Notes under the pieces: generated by a model
The model's input: the letters and a program-made list of their open reading frames with translations, nothing else
The model's database searches: none
Told to the model about the DNA's origin: nothing
Part shown: piece by piece, positions 1 to 8,351 of the stretch
Layout of the letters: each line of letters begins with the position of its first letter
Numbering within the stretch: the first letter of the stretch is position 1
Assembly (NCBI RefSeq): GCF_900091605.1
Contig: NZ_FMCQ01000002.1
Coordinates: 248,001 to 312,000 of the forward strand
From: Micromonospora tulbaghiae
GTDB taxonomy: Bacteria > Actinomycetota > Actinomycetes > Mycobacteriales > Micromonosporaceae
Reading direction: 5' to 3'
DNA: 64,000 nucleotides
Program-made: the position numbers and the translations under genes

Positions 1-324
1 GCCGCCGAGCAGCAGCAGCCAGCGCGGCACCCAGCGCGGGCGTCCGGTGGCCAGCGCCAGACCCAGCGGCGCGGCGAGCAGCTTGAGCACCGCGGTGCCC
101 CAGAGCAGCGCGACGAACGCCGGCTCCCGGGCCAGCGCCGGCTCCTCGACAGCCGGGCCGATCGTGCCCTGGCCCAGGAGGCCGCCGGCCGCCCAGTAGA
201 AGCTGAGCCCCGCGAACAGCAGTGCCCATATGCAGGCGCCGTACCCGGCCCAGGAGCCCGGCCGCACGCCGGTGGTGCCGTCGCCGCTCCGGCCGTCGGT
301 GTTCGTCACGGTGCTGCGGCTCAA
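1..324 (-). CDS. DUF3995-like small membrane protein, partial (C-terminus cut by window edge)
   Basis: On the minus strand an open frame runs from 324 to the window edge, 108 codons without a stop. The best start is TTG at 324, a few bases after a GGGAGG ribosome-binding site; an in-frame GTG lies 15 bases downstream at 309. After a Gly/Ser/Thr-rich hydrophilic N-terminus comes a membrane segment with WALLFAGLSFYWAAGG, followed by a second hydrophobic stretch around residue 70. The aromatic WAL...YWA.GG pattern is what I know from DUF3995-type four-helix proteins of actinomycetes. No function is known. The gene is transcribed away from the polyketide/NRPS cluster and probably marks its left border. 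Confidence 0.6.
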   Translation of the reverse strand, partial: MSRSTVTNTDGRSGDGTTGVRPGSWAGYGACIWALLFAGLSFYWAAGGLLGQGTIGPAVEEPALAREPAFVALLWGTAVLKLLAAPLGLALATGRPRWVPRWLLLLGG

Positions 325-604
325 GGGTCCTCCCGGTCGGTCGGTGCGGCGGTCCGTCGGATGGTATCGATGAAGTCCCGCGCCGGCGGAACGCCGGCCC
401 GCCCGACGGTCACCCGTCCTCCTCGAAGCACTCTCCAGGCCTGCTCGACGTGCCGTTGCCCTGCTCGAGGTGATGTCGAGGGCGCCGCGAGGCCCGCACA
501 AGGCCGCGGCCCGAGGGTGGCATCCGACCACGCCACGGATGGCGGGGTGGCGCCCCGGCGCTCCCGCGACCGCGGCCCAAGGACTCACGGAGGACACCCC
601 AGTG
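325..604 (+). promoter_or_regulatory. Divergent intergenic region driving the first ketosynthase operon
   Basis: About 280 bases separate the minus-strand membrane gene from the first ketosynthase. Open frames here are high-GC shadows with Arg/Pro/Ala-rich composition and no recognisable domain. The region must hold the left promoter of the cluster. I see no convincing -10/-35 pair, but an 11-nt-phased heptamer array lies at 465-493 (listed separately), and a GGAGG site at 589-593 precedes the start codon. Confidence 0.5.
465..493 (+). promoter_or_regulatory. Three 11-nt-phased TCGAG-type heptamers, candidate SARP box
   Basis: TCGAGGT (465-471), TCGAGGG (476-482) and GCGAGGC (487-493) are spaced exactly 11 nt apart with 4-nt linkers. 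SARP activators are known to bind direct heptamer repeats of TCGAGNN type at one-helical-turn spacing. The site is about 110 bp before the first ketosynthase. No good -10 hexamer sits 8 bp downstream, which weakens the call. Confidence 0.35.
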
Positions 605-1813
605 ATGAACCGAAGGGTTGTGGTGACCGGGCTAGGGCCGGTCTCGAGCATCGGCACAGGCATCGACGTCTTCGCGGCCGCGCTGCGCGCCGGACGCAGC
701 GGAATCACGCCGATCGCCAGCTTCGACACCACCGGCTTCGTGACCGAGCGCGCCGGCGAGGTGCACGAGTTCCAGCCGTACGACATGGTGAGCCGGATCG
801 ATCCCGCCGAATGGGGGCGCAGCAGCCTCTTCGCCGCCGCGGCGGCCCGGCTCGCGCTCACCGACGCGGGGGCGCTCGACGTCGCGGCGGGCTCGGCCCG
901 CGTGGGTGTCTGCATGGGCACGACCAGCGGCGAATCACAGGTGGTGGAGCGACTCACGGAGCACTGGCTGCGTGACGGTTACCGGCCGACGCCGCGGTCG
1001 CTGGCCCGTCAGATGCCGGCCGGTCGGGTCGCCGAGGCGGTGAGCCGCGAGCTCGACCTGCGGGGCACCACGACGACCGTCTCGACGGCCTGCTCGGCCA
1101 GCAACTACGCACTGGGGTACGCCTTCGACGCCATCGCCGCCGGCGACCAGGACTACATGATCGTCGGTGGGGCCGACTCGGTGTGCCGGTGGGCGCACGC
1201 CGGGTTCTACCGGCTGGGCGCCCTGGCCGCCGAACGCTGCGCGCCGTTCGACCGGGACCGCGCCGGGGTCATCACCGCCGAAGGCGGGGTGGCGCTGTTC
1301 CTGGAGAGCCTCGACTCGGCCCAGGCCCGAGGGGCCCGGATCTACTGCGAGGTGCTGGGCTACGGCCTCACCTGCGACGCCAAGCATCCGACCGCCCCGG
1401 ACGCGGCGAGCGTGGCCCGGTGCATGCGGCTGGCCCACCGGGACGCCGGCATCAAGCCCGACGAGGTGGATTTCATCTGCGCCCACGGGACCGCGACTCC
1501 CGCCAACGACGCCGCCGAGTACGAGGCGGTCCGCGAGGTGTTCGGCGACCGGCTGCCCCCGATGAGCTCGGTCAAGTCGATGCTCGGGCACACCATGGGC
1601 GCGGCGAGCGGGTTCAGCGCCGTCGCCGCGGCACTGGCCCTGTCGTCCGGCTTCCTCGCTCCCACCATCAACCACCTCACCACCGACCCGGCGATGCCCG
1701 GCCTCGACGTGGTGCCGAACCGGGCCCGACCCGCGCAGGCACAGATCGTCCAGGTCAACGGGTTCGCCTTCGGTGGCAACAACGCCATCACGATCCTGGG
1801 ACGGCTCGCATGA
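605..1813 (+). CDS. Beta-ketoacyl synthase, catalytic (KS alpha, first pair)
   Basis: A 402-residue FabF/KAS II-type condensing enzyme. The N-terminus MNRRVVVTGLG is typical of the family. The whole Cys-His-His set is present: Cys163 in STACSAS, His294 in CAHGTATPAND and His329 in MLGHTMGAASG. It should perform decarboxylative condensation on an ACP-bound chain, paired with the next gene as chain-length factor. ATG 605 follows a GGAGG site at 589-593 by 11 nt; the preceding in-frame GTG 602 (8 nt spacing) is equally possible. The stop overlaps the next start as ATGA, so the pair is translationally coupled. The context (KR, two hotdog dehydratase-like genes, stand-alone ACP) indicates a highly reducing type II PKS making a polyenoyl or cinnamoyl acyl chain, not an aromatic polyketide. 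Confidence 0.9.
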   Translation: MNRRVVVTGLGPVSSIGTGIDVFAAALRAGRSGITPIASFDTTGFVTERAGEVHEFQPYDMVSRIDPAEWGRSSLFAAAAARLALTDAGALDVAAGSARVGVCMGTTSGESQVVERLTEHWLRDGYRPTPRSLARQMPAGRVAEAVSRELDLRGTTTTVSTACSASNYALGYAFDAIAAGDQDYMIVGGADSVCRWAHAGFYRLGALAAERCAPFDRDRAGVITAEGGVALFLESLDSAQARGARIYCEVLGYGLTCDAKHPTAPDAASVARCMRLAHRDAGIKPDEVDFICAHGTATPANDAAEYEAVREVFGDRLPPMSSVKSMLGHTMGAASGFSAVAAALALSSGFLAPTINHLTTDPAMPGLDVVPNRARPAQAQIVQVNGFAFGGNNAITILGRLA

Positions 1814-2931
1814 CAGTGACCACCGACCTTCCCGGCATCACCACAGTGCTCGGCATCTCCGGATGGGGTGTGGTGTCGCCGTACGGCTTGGGCGCCGACG
1901 AGTTCACCGCCGGCCTGCGCGCGGGCCGTGACGTCACTGTCGACGCCGCCGAGCTGACCGACGAGCCGGTGCCGCACCCGCGGGCGTACGCCCTCGCGGG
2001 CTTCCGCGCCCGGGACCATCTCGGCCGCAAGGGCACCAGCTTCCTCGACCGCCGGACCGCGTTCGCGGTGCTCGCCTGCCGCCAGGCGCTCGCCGACAGC
2101 GACCTGGTCGTCGACGACGACAACCGGGAGCGGGTCGGCGTGGTGCTCGGCACCAGTGTCGGGAGCCTCCAGTCGACGAGCGACTACAGCCGCGACACCC
2201 ACGTGCAGGACAAGCCCTACCTGGTCAACCCGATCCTCTTCCCCAACACGGTGCTCAACTGCGCCGCCGGTCAGGCGGCCATCTGGCACGGGCTGCGCGG
2301 GGTCAACGCCACCCTCGCCGGTGGGGGGACGGCCACCATCACCGCGCTGCGCTACGCCCGGACCATGCTGGGGCGCGGCCGGGCGGACGCACTGCTGGTC
2401 GGGGCGGTCGAGGAGTACACCCCGCACATGGCCTGGGCGGGCAGCCCGGGCTCCGACGGCGCCCCGGCGACCGCCGGCGGTGAGGGCGGCGCGGTCTTCC
2501 TGGTCGAGGACGCCACCGCCATGCGGGCCGCCGGACGCACACCGTCGGCCGAGATCGTGGCGGTCGACGTCGCGCACACCGGCGCCGGCATGGACGTCGC
2601 GACCGCGCTCGCCGGCCTGGTGCGCCGGATGCTGCGAGACGCCGGCGTCGCCGCGACGGACCTCGCGCGCGTGCTCTCCTGCGGTGCGGCCGAGGAGGAA
2701 CGGGCCCTGGACGCCACCGTCGGCCGGCAGGCCGACCGCAGTTCCGTCACCGGCGTCGCCGGTGACTGCCCGACCGCGGCCGGCGCGCTCCAGGTCGCGG
2801 TGCTGCTGGCCCACCACCGGCGTACGCCCGACGACGGCTCGCTGTCGTTGATCGTCGCCGGCAGCCCCGACGGCACCGTCGGCGCGGCCCTGCTGAGGGG
2901 GACCGGGCATGGCTCTCGCAATCACCGGTAG
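1810..2931 (+). CDS. Ketosynthase-like chain-length factor (KS beta, first pair), no catalytic residues
   Basis: This 373-residue protein keeps the thiolase-fold outline of a ketosynthase (GWGVVSPYGLG near the start; RRTAFAVLACRQAL around residue 80) but has lost the active site. The nucleophile position reads GVNATLAGGG, so Cys is replaced by Gly. The first His motif reads VLSCGAAEEE, and the second reads GVAGDCPTAAG with Asp for His. Such proteins serve as non-catalytic partners that set chain length in type II PKS heterodimers. The start ATG overlaps the upstream KS stop by 4 nt, and its end overlaps the next KS by 23 nt. It is clearly distinct in sequence from its catalytic neighbour. Assignment as CLF is by context and residue loss. 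Confidence 0.82.
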   Translation: MTVTTDLPGITTVLGISGWGVVSPYGLGADEFTAGLRAGRDVTVDAAELTDEPVPHPRAYALAGFRARDHLGRKGTSFLDRRTAFAVLACRQALADSDLVVDDDNRERVGVVLGTSVGSLQSTSDYSRDTHVQDKPYLVNPILFPNTVLNCAAGQAAIWHGLRGVNATLAGGGTATITALRYARTMLGRGRADALLVGAVEEYTPHMAWAGSPGSDGAPATAGGEGGAVFLVEDATAMRAAGRTPSAEIVAVDVAHTGAGMDVATALAGLVRRMLRDAGVAATDLARVLSCGAAEEERALDATVGRQADRSSVTGVAGDCPTAAGALQVAVLLAHHRRTPDDGSLSLIVAGSPDGTVGAALLRGTGHGSRNHR

Positions 2932-4036
2932 TGCCATGCGCACCGCGCTGGGCGGCACCGCGGAGACGTTCACCGCGTTGCTCGCCGGGAAGTCCGGTCG
3001 CCAGCCACTGGGGTACGTCAACCCGGACCAGGTGAACGTGCGGTACGGCTACCACGTCGACGCCGTCGAGGAGGAGCGTCCGTACCGGGCCAGCGCCTGG
3101 CTCGCCGAATGCGTGGCCGAGGCGGCCCGGCAGGCCGGCCTGGACGGCGCCCGGGAACGGATCGTCGTGATCGTCGGCACCGGACTGCGGGAACTGCGCG
3201 CTGTGGAACGGTGGCGGGCCGACGGCCTGCCTGTGGAACCGCACGCGCTGCACTTCGCCGGCGCGGTCCGCGACACGCTGCCCGGCGTGACCGAGGTGGT
3301 CACCGTCTCCAACGCCTGTTCGGCGTCGTCGCACGCGCTGGCGCTCGCCGCCGACCTGATCCGCCTCGACGAGGCCGACGCGGTGGTGGCCTGCGGGGCC
3401 GACGCGATGACCGAGAGCATGCTCGCGATGATCGGACGGGTCGGCGACGAGTCCAGCGACGCGGTACGACCGTTCGACGCCGATCGCCGGGGGGTGCTGC
3501 TCGGCGACGGCGCGGCGGCAGTCGTGCTGCGCTCCGTGCCGGACAGCGAGGCCGAGGTGCGCCTGCGAGGCGTGGGCATGTCCTGCGACGCCTACCACGA
3601 GACGGCCCCGGACCCGGAGGGCCTGCGCGCCGCGATGGCCGACGCCTACCAGCGGGCCGGCCTGCGCCCCGCCGACGTCGGCCTGGTGCTGGCGCACGGC
3701 ACGGGCACCGCGCTGAACGATCCCACCGAGGCCCGGGTGCTGGCCGGACTGTTCGCCGACGTACGCCGCCCGCCACTGGTCACCGCGATCAAAGGCGCGA
3801 TCGGGCACACCTCCGGCAGCGCCGGACTGATGAGCCTGCTGGTCGCCGTCGAGGCGCTGCGGCACGGCACGGTGCCGCCGGTGACCGGACTGCGGATGCC
3901 GATCGCCGAGGCGGCGCCACTGGACCTGGTGATCGGCCGGCCGGCTCGCACCGGCGCGCACGTCGCCCAGGTCAACGCGTTCGGCTTCGGCGGCGTGAAC
4001 GCCGTCTGTCTGGTGGAGGTGCGGCATGACCGCTGA
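2909..4036 (+). CDS. Beta-ketoacyl synthase, catalytic (KS alpha, second pair)
   Basis: A 375-residue second catalytic condensing enzyme. Cys137 lies in VSNACSASSHAL, His263 in LAHGTGTALND and His300 in GAIGHTSGSAG. It is shorter than canonical FabF and diverges from the first KS of this cluster, which suggests a different chain stage or substrate. It begins inside the end of the preceding CLF-like gene (23-bp overlap) after a GAGGGGG site, and its end overlaps the following KS-like gene by 11 bp. All four genes form one translationally coupled block. Two KS/CLF-type sets are known from clusters making cinnamoyl or polyene acyl groups; which set does priming, extension or a late elongation cannot be read from sequence. 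Confidence 0.88.
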   Translation: MALAITGSAMRTALGGTAETFTALLAGKSGRQPLGYVNPDQVNVRYGYHVDAVEEERPYRASAWLAECVAEAARQAGLDGARERIVVIVGTGLRELRAVERWRADGLPVEPHALHFAGAVRDTLPGVTEVVTVSNACSASSHALALAADLIRLDEADAVVACGADAMTESMLAMIGRVGDESSDAVRPFDADRRGVLLGDGAAAVVLRSVPDSEAEVRLRGVGMSCDAYHETAPDPEGLRAAMADAYQRAGLRPADVGLVLAHGTGTALNDPTEARVLAGLFADVRRPPLVTAIKGAIGHTSGSAGLMSLLVAVEALRHGTVPPVTGLRMPIAEAAPLDLVIGRPARTGAHVAQVNAFGFGGVNAVCLVEVRHDR

Positions 4037-4943
4037 CGGGGTGCTGATCGAGGCGGCGGCCGTACACGTGCCCGCCGTCGCCCCGGGCCTGCTGATCGCC
4101 TCGGACACCACGCCGGCCTGCGGCCCGGACGAGGCGCACGGCCTCCTCGGGCGCAAGGGGCTGCTGTTCAAGGAACCGGCGGTGCGGCTGGCCATGTGCG
4201 CCGTGCACAAGGCTCTCGGGCTGCCGCCCGGCCGGCCCACCGGACCGGTGCCCGGCGCCGCCGGCACGGCAGTGGTGGTCAGCTCCAACCTGGGCAACGT
4301 CGCCACCGTCTGCGACATCGTCGACCAGGTCCGCGCGGGCGGTCTGCGCGGGGTGAGCCCGATGCAGGCCCCGAACGCATCGAGCAACATCATCGCGAGC
4401 AGCATCGCCATCCGGTACGGCTTCACCGGCCCCAACCTGATGGTCTGCTCCGGGGCGACGGGCGGGCTCGACGCCGTGCGCCTCGGTGCCCTGCTGGTGC
4501 GCGGCGGGCGGACCCGTCGCGCCGTCGTCGTCGGCGCCGAACCGGGCGACGCGGTCGCCGCCGCGCTGCGGTCCGCTGCCGGACTGCCGCCCGGACCGCC
4601 CGAGGGCATCGCCGCGTGCGTGGTGCTCACCGCGGCGGACCGCCCGGGAGTACGCCTGCGCTCGGTGCGCCGGCACAGCGCGCCGGAGCCGGTTCCGGCC
4701 GACGCCGGGCCGGTGGTGCGGCTGTCCGGTGCGGACGCCCCCAGCGCCGACCTGGCCGGCGTCCTGGCGTCCGGGTACGGCGCGACGGGCGTGCTGCAGA
4801 CCGCGCTGGCCGCCCGGTGGCTCGCCGATCCGGCGGACCGGCCGGCCGGTGTGGGCGACGCGACCGAGGCGGCGGTGACCTGCGGCTCTGCCGACGACGG
4901 CTTCGCCACCGGCCGGCTGAGCCGCCACCGGGGGCGCCGGTGA
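4026..4943 (+). CDS. Short ketosynthase-like protein (KS beta, second pair), no catalytic residues
   Basis: A 305-residue ketosynthase homologue, far shorter than the roughly 400 of active enzymes. The motif block GPNLMVCSGATGGLDAVRLG aligns with the nucleophile region; the Cys itself aligns to Ala, although a Cys sits three residues earlier. The C-terminal half is compressed and I find neither His motif (no HGTxTxxND, no GHxxGxAG). It resembles a chain-length factor for the second KS. It starts 11 bp before the end of that KS and its stop overlaps the next gene's GTG start (GTGA). It could instead be a structural or gatekeeping partner; only the loss of catalysis is firm. Confidence 0.75.
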   Translation: MTADGVLIEAAAVHVPAVAPGLLIASDTTPACGPDEAHGLLGRKGLLFKEPAVRLAMCAVHKALGLPPGRPTGPVPGAAGTAVVVSSNLGNVATVCDIVDQVRAGGLRGVSPMQAPNASSNIIASSIAIRYGFTGPNLMVCSGATGGLDAVRLGALLVRGGRTRRAVVVGAEPGDAVAAALRSAAGLPPGPPEGIAACVVLTAADRPGVRLRSVRRHSAPEPVPADAGPVVRLSGADAPSADLAGVLASGYGATGVLQTALAARWLADPADRPAGVGDATEAAVTCGSADDGFATGRLSRHRGRR

Positions 4944-5764
4944 CCTGGCGGCTGCTCACCGGGCCCGGTGCCGTTCCGCCGGCGGGGCGTGGACGGGTGC
5001 TGGCGGCGGTGCACGGACTGGCCGACCACGGTGGCACCTGGCAGGAACTCGCCAGGCGGCTCGGTCCGGGTTACCGCTGCTGGGTCGTCGACGCGCCGTG
5101 GTGCGGCGCCGTCGAAGGCCCGGCCACCCCATGGGCGGCCACGTCCGCCGGGCCCGCCGAATGGCTGCGGACCGCCCTGGCGGAGCTGCCCGAACCCGCC
5201 GACGTCCTGGTCGGGCACTCGTTCGGCGCCAACGCGGTCCTGGACCACCTCGCCGGGGCGGCCCGGCCCGCGGCCCGCGCCGCAGTGCTGATCGCGCCCC
5301 TGGTGCGCCCCGCGGGCCGGGCTCCGCGACCGGTGCTGGTCGCCCGCACCCGGGCCGCGATCCGGCAGGTGGTCGCCGACGGGCTGCGGGTCCGGCTCGG
5401 CCGCCGTGCGGAGGCGGTGGCCGACGACGTGCTGGCCGTGATGGTGGGAAAGGCCCTGCAACGGGTTCCCGACGGGGCCGCCGAGGTGGTGCTCGACCGG
5501 CTGCTGGCGACGCCCCGGCCCGAGTTGGCCCGGGTGGTCACGCCGACGCTCGTCCTGGCCGGTCTCGGTGACCAGCGACTGGCCGGGGCGCGGGCGGACT
5601 CGCTCGCCGTGATGCCGGCGGCGCGGGTCCGCGTACACCCGCACTACGGCCACTTCTGCCACGTCACCCAGGCGGCCGAGGTCGCCGCCGAGTGCGCCGA
5701 GTTCTTCGACCGAGTCGTACCGGCCGCCGCGCCGGCCGGCCCGACCATGGAGGTTTACGCATGA
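4940..5764 (+). CDS. Alpha/beta hydrolase (thioesterase-like), paralogue of the gene at 39092
   Basis: A 274-residue alpha/beta-hydrolase. The oxyanion/HG motif (VHGLADHGGTW) lies near residue 25 and the nucleophile elbow GHSFGAN has Ser94. A probable acid is in LAGLGDQ and the catalytic His in YGHFCHVTQ near the C-terminus. It is a clear paralogue of the hydrolase at 39092: both begin with GTG-ACC-TGG and share VLVGHSFGAN and the unusual HFCH motif. A discrete type II thioesterase or acyl transfer/release enzyme acting on the polyketide chain is the natural guess. GTG 4940 overlaps the upstream stop, and its own stop overlaps the next ATG, so it is inside the coupled operon. Substrate unknown. 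Confidence 0.75.
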   Translation: MTWRLLTGPGAVPPAGRGRVLAAVHGLADHGGTWQELARRLGPGYRCWVVDAPWCGAVEGPATPWAATSAGPAEWLRTALAELPEPADVLVGHSFGANAVLDHLAGAARPAARAAVLIAPLVRPAGRAPRPVLVARTRAAIRQVVADGLRVRLGRRAEAVADDVLAVMVGKALQRVPDGAAEVVLDRLLATPRPELARVVTPTLVLAGLGDQRLAGARADSLAVMPAARVRVHPHYGHFCHVTQAAEVAAECAEFFDRVVPAAAPAGPTMEVYA

Positions 5765-6663
5765 CTCTCGCCGTCGACGCCCAGCCCACCACCTGTCGCG
5801 GCCGCCCTCGCTACGAGGGCGCCAACATCGGGACCTGGGTCGGCTTCAAGCAGTTCGTGTACCTGGCCGAGGACGTGGTGCTCCAGCACTACCGCGACCG
5901 AGGGACCGGACCCGGTCGGCTCTTCCACGACCACGGCGTGCAGCTGTCCTTCGTGGAACACTCGCTCCGGCTTCCCGGCCCGGTCTTCGTCGACGACGAG
6001 GTACGGGCCGAGGCGGTCCCGGTGGGCGGTTCCGGCGGTGCCGAGGACACCTTCGCGGTCACCCTGCTGGTGGAGCGGGAGGGACGACCGGTCCCCGTGC
6101 TCAAGGGCAAGGTCCGGGTGGCCTTCGTCGCGCCGTCCGGCGTCACCGGCGAGCTGCCGCGGGAGATCGCCGGCCGGGTGGTGACCGACCTGGCCCAGCT
6201 GCGGGCGCCGGGCCCCACGCCGGCCGCGTTCCGGCCCGGCTTCCGGTGGTCCGAGACCATCCCGTACCCCCACTGCCAGTTCTCCGACCGGATGCAGCAC
6301 TCCGGCTACGTGCGGGACCTGGAGGAGGTGGTGCACCGCTACCTGGCGGAGCGCGGCATCTCGATCCGGCGCATGCTCACCGAGCGGAACTGGATCCCGG
6401 CGGTGACGCGCTCCCAGGTGCGGCTGCTCGCCGACGCGCGCCTGGAGGAGGAGCTGCACACGGTCTTCACAGTCGACGACATCGTCAAGGACGTGATGTT
6501 CACCGGCCGGATGGACTGCTATGTCGTACGCGACGGCGTGATCGTGCCCACCGCGACCGGGTCGATCACCCACGGGTACGGGGTGGCGAGCGGCCCGGAC
6601 GCCGGCCAGGTCGCCGTGATGGACGGACCGACCCAGGCCGCGCTGCTGTGGAGCGCCGCGTGA
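5761..6663 (+). CDS. Double-hotdog acyl thioesterase-like protein of unknown role
   Basis: A 300-residue protein. Its first half carries an acyl-thioesterase-like region (NIGTWVGFKQFVYLAED, near residues 20-40). Its second half has a 4HBT-like hotdog signature (FSDRMQHSGYVRDLEE, near residues 179-195) followed by the usual beta-strand run ending in TGRMDCYVVRDG. Two fused hotdogs are common in acyl-CoA thioesterases and in some hydratases. Here it could hydrolyse, hydrate or dehydrate ACP-bound intermediates, beside the two separate hotdog subunits at 37836 and 38248. ATG 5761 follows GGAGG by 7 nt and overlaps the upstream stop; its stop overlaps the GTG of the isomerase-like gene, implying joint work. 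Confidence 0.65.
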   Translation: MTLAVDAQPTTCRGRPRYEGANIGTWVGFKQFVYLAEDVVLQHYRDRGTGPGRLFHDHGVQLSFVEHSLRLPGPVFVDDEVRAEAVPVGGSGGAEDTFAVTLLVEREGRPVPVLKGKVRVAFVAPSGVTGELPREIAGRVVTDLAQLRAPGPTPAAFRPGFRWSETIPYPHCQFSDRMQHSGYVRDLEEVVHRYLAERGISIRRMLTERNWIPAVTRSQVRLLADARLEEELHTVFTVDDIVKDVMFTGRMDCYVVRDGVIVPTATGSITHGYGVASGPDAGQVAVMDGPTQAALLWSAA

Positions 6664-7376
6664 CCGACCGCCCGCGGGTGTACTTCTCCTTCCAGAGCCC
6701 GTTCAGCTGGATGGCGTTGCGGCAGCTCGAAGAACGGGTGCCCGACTTCGCGGACCGGTTCGAGTACGTGCCCTTCTGGGATCCCGACACCCGGATGCGC
6801 GCCGCTCTCGCCGACCGCGGCGCGGACTTCCACTACACGGTGATGAGCAAGGCCAAGCACCTGTACATCCTGCACGACACCAAGCGCCTCGCCGCCGGCC
6901 TCGGCTACCGCCTGGTCTGGCCGGTGGACGTCGCGCCCTGGTGGGAGCCGTCCGCCCTGGGCTGGCTGCGTGCCCGCGAACTGGGCTGCGAGCGGCGGTT
7001 CTACCGGGTCGTCACCGAGGCCCGCTGGCACCGGGGCGACAACATCAGCGACCCGCAGACGCTTCGGGCCGCCTGCGACGCCGCCGGACTGCCCGGGGCT
7101 GAACTGATGGCCGCCGCCGACGACGACCGGATTCGCGAACTGGGGTTGGACGCGCTGGTCCGCGCCCACCGCGACGAGGTGTTCGGCATCCCGCTGTTCA
7201 TCGTGGGACGGCACCGCTTCTGGGGCGTGGACCGGGTGGCCGAGGTCGAGTCGGCGGTGCGCGCGCGGAGCGCCGCGCAGCCGGGCGGCGCGGCGGACCC
7301 GAGCGACCGTCTTCCGGTGGCGGCGCTCGCGACGATCGGCTCTTTCGATCACGACGAGCCCGGCGGCTGTGGCTGA
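6660..7376 (+). CDS. DsbA/HCCA-isomerase-like protein, first copy
   Basis: A 238-residue member of the 2-hydroxychromene-2-carboxylate isomerase / DsbA (kappa-GST-like thioredoxin) family. The opening YFSFQSPFSWMALRQL corresponds to the family YFDFxSPYSYLA motif with the catalytic-type Ser and no CxxC redox pair. The C-terminal GIPLFIVGRHRFWGVDRV matches the family block before the last helix. Members act as glutathione-type cis/trans isomerases. In clusters for cinnamoyl-capped peptides I recall such isomerases being linked to E/Z isomerisation of a polyene before ring closure. It has a C-terminal extension of about 30 residues compared with its paralogue at 39929. GTG 6660 overlaps the hotdog stop. 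Confidence 0.8.
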   Translation: MTDRPRVYFSFQSPFSWMALRQLEERVPDFADRFEYVPFWDPDTRMRAALADRGADFHYTVMSKAKHLYILHDTKRLAAGLGYRLVWPVDVAPWWEPSALGWLRARELGCERRFYRVVTEARWHRGDNISDPQTLRAACDAAGLPGAELMAAADDDRIRELGLDALVRAHRDEVFGIPLFIVGRHRFWGVDRVAEVESAVRARSAAQPGGAADPSDRLPVAALATIGSFDHDEPGGCG

Positions 7377-7398
7377 CCGGGCGGGAGAGGAGACCACT

Positions 7399-8346
7399 GT
7401 GCGCAACTGGGCGGGAACCCGCGTCGCCGGTCTTGGGTACTACCAGCCGCCGCGGGTGCTGACCAACGAGGAGCTGTCCGAACGCGTCGACACCGACGAC
7501 GCGTGGATCCGCAGCCGGGTCGGCATCGAACGCCGGCACGTCGCCGAGGACCAGTCGGTGGCCGACATGGCCACCGCCGCCGCGGGCAAGGCGCTCAGCG
7601 CGGCCGGTGTCCAGCCGGGCCAGGTGGACCTGGTGGTGGTCGCCACGTGCACCGCGGTGGACCGCGTGCCCAACGTGGCGAGCCGGGTCGCGGCGAACCT
7701 GGAGATGTCGGGGCAGGCGGCCTACGACGTCAACACCGCGTGTTCCGGATTCTCCTACGCGCTGGCCACCGCCGACCACGCCATCCGGGCCGGTGCCGCG
7801 GCGACCGCCGTGGTGATCGGTGCCGAGCGCCTCACCGACTACGTCGACTGGCAGGACCGCAGCACCTGCATCCTGTTCGGTGACGGCGCCGGGGCGGCGG
7901 TACTGGTCGGCGCCGAACGACCCGGCGTCGGCCCGGTGGTGTGGGGCGGGTCCGCCCAACGCGGGTCGGCCATCCGGATCGAGGGCGCTTCGGCGCACAT
8001 CGAGCAGGACGGCAAGACCGTGTTCCACTGGGCCACGACGGCGCTGACGCCGGTCGCGCGGGAGGCGTGCCGCCGGGCCGGAGTCGAGCCGGAGGACCTG
8101 GCGGCGTTCGTGCCGCACCAGGCGAACCTGCGCATCATCAACGCGATCGCCCGCGATCTCGGCGTCACGGAGAAGACGGTGATCGCCCGGGACATCGTGT
8201 CCTCGGGCAACACGTCCTCGGCGAGCACACCGATCGCCCTGGCAAAACTGGTGGAGCGGCGGGAGGTGCCCGAGGGCGCGCCGGTGCTGCTGCTCGGATT
8301 CGGCGGCGGACTGACCTTCGCCGGTCAGGTGGTGACCTGCCCCTGA
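7399..8346 (+). CDS. 3-oxoacyl-ACP synthase III (KAS III / FabH-like)
   Basis: A 315-residue KAS III with its full triad: Cys115 in NTACSGFSYAL, His240 in VPHQANLRI and Asn271 in SSGNTSSAS. The C-terminus LLLGFGGGLTFAGQVV is family-typical. It should prime the polyketide chain by condensing an acyl-CoA starter with malonyl-ACP. GTG 7399 is preferred because GGGAGAGGAG lies 6 nt upstream and translation gives a normal FabH N-terminus; an in-frame GTG at 7369 would overlap the isomerase and add ten poorly conserved residues. It is the last gene of the left polyketide block and is followed at once by a strong inverted repeat. Confidence 0.9.
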   Translation: MRNWAGTRVAGLGYYQPPRVLTNEELSERVDTDDAWIRSRVGIERRHVAEDQSVADMATAAAGKALSAAGVQPGQVDLVVVATCTAVDRVPNVASRVAANLEMSGQAAYDVNTACSGFSYALATADHAIRAGAAATAVVIGAERLTDYVDWQDRSTCILFGDGAGAAVLVGAERPGVGPVVWGGSAQRGSAIRIEGASAHIEQDGKTVFHWATTALTPVAREACRRAGVEPEDLAAFVPHQANLRIINAIARDLGVTEKTVIARDIVSSGNTSSASTPIALAKLVERREVPEGAPVLLLGFGGGLTFAGQVVTCP

Positions 8347-8351
8347 CGCCT

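Noticed and set aside
445..451. Extra TCGACGT near the first heptamer array
   Set aside because: It is 20 nt from the first heptamer, out of the 11-nt register.
6660..7376. Classical disulfide oxidoreductase (DsbA) function
   Set aside because: No CxxC active site; the SP(F/R)SW motif fits the isomerase branch better. Same for 39929-40552.
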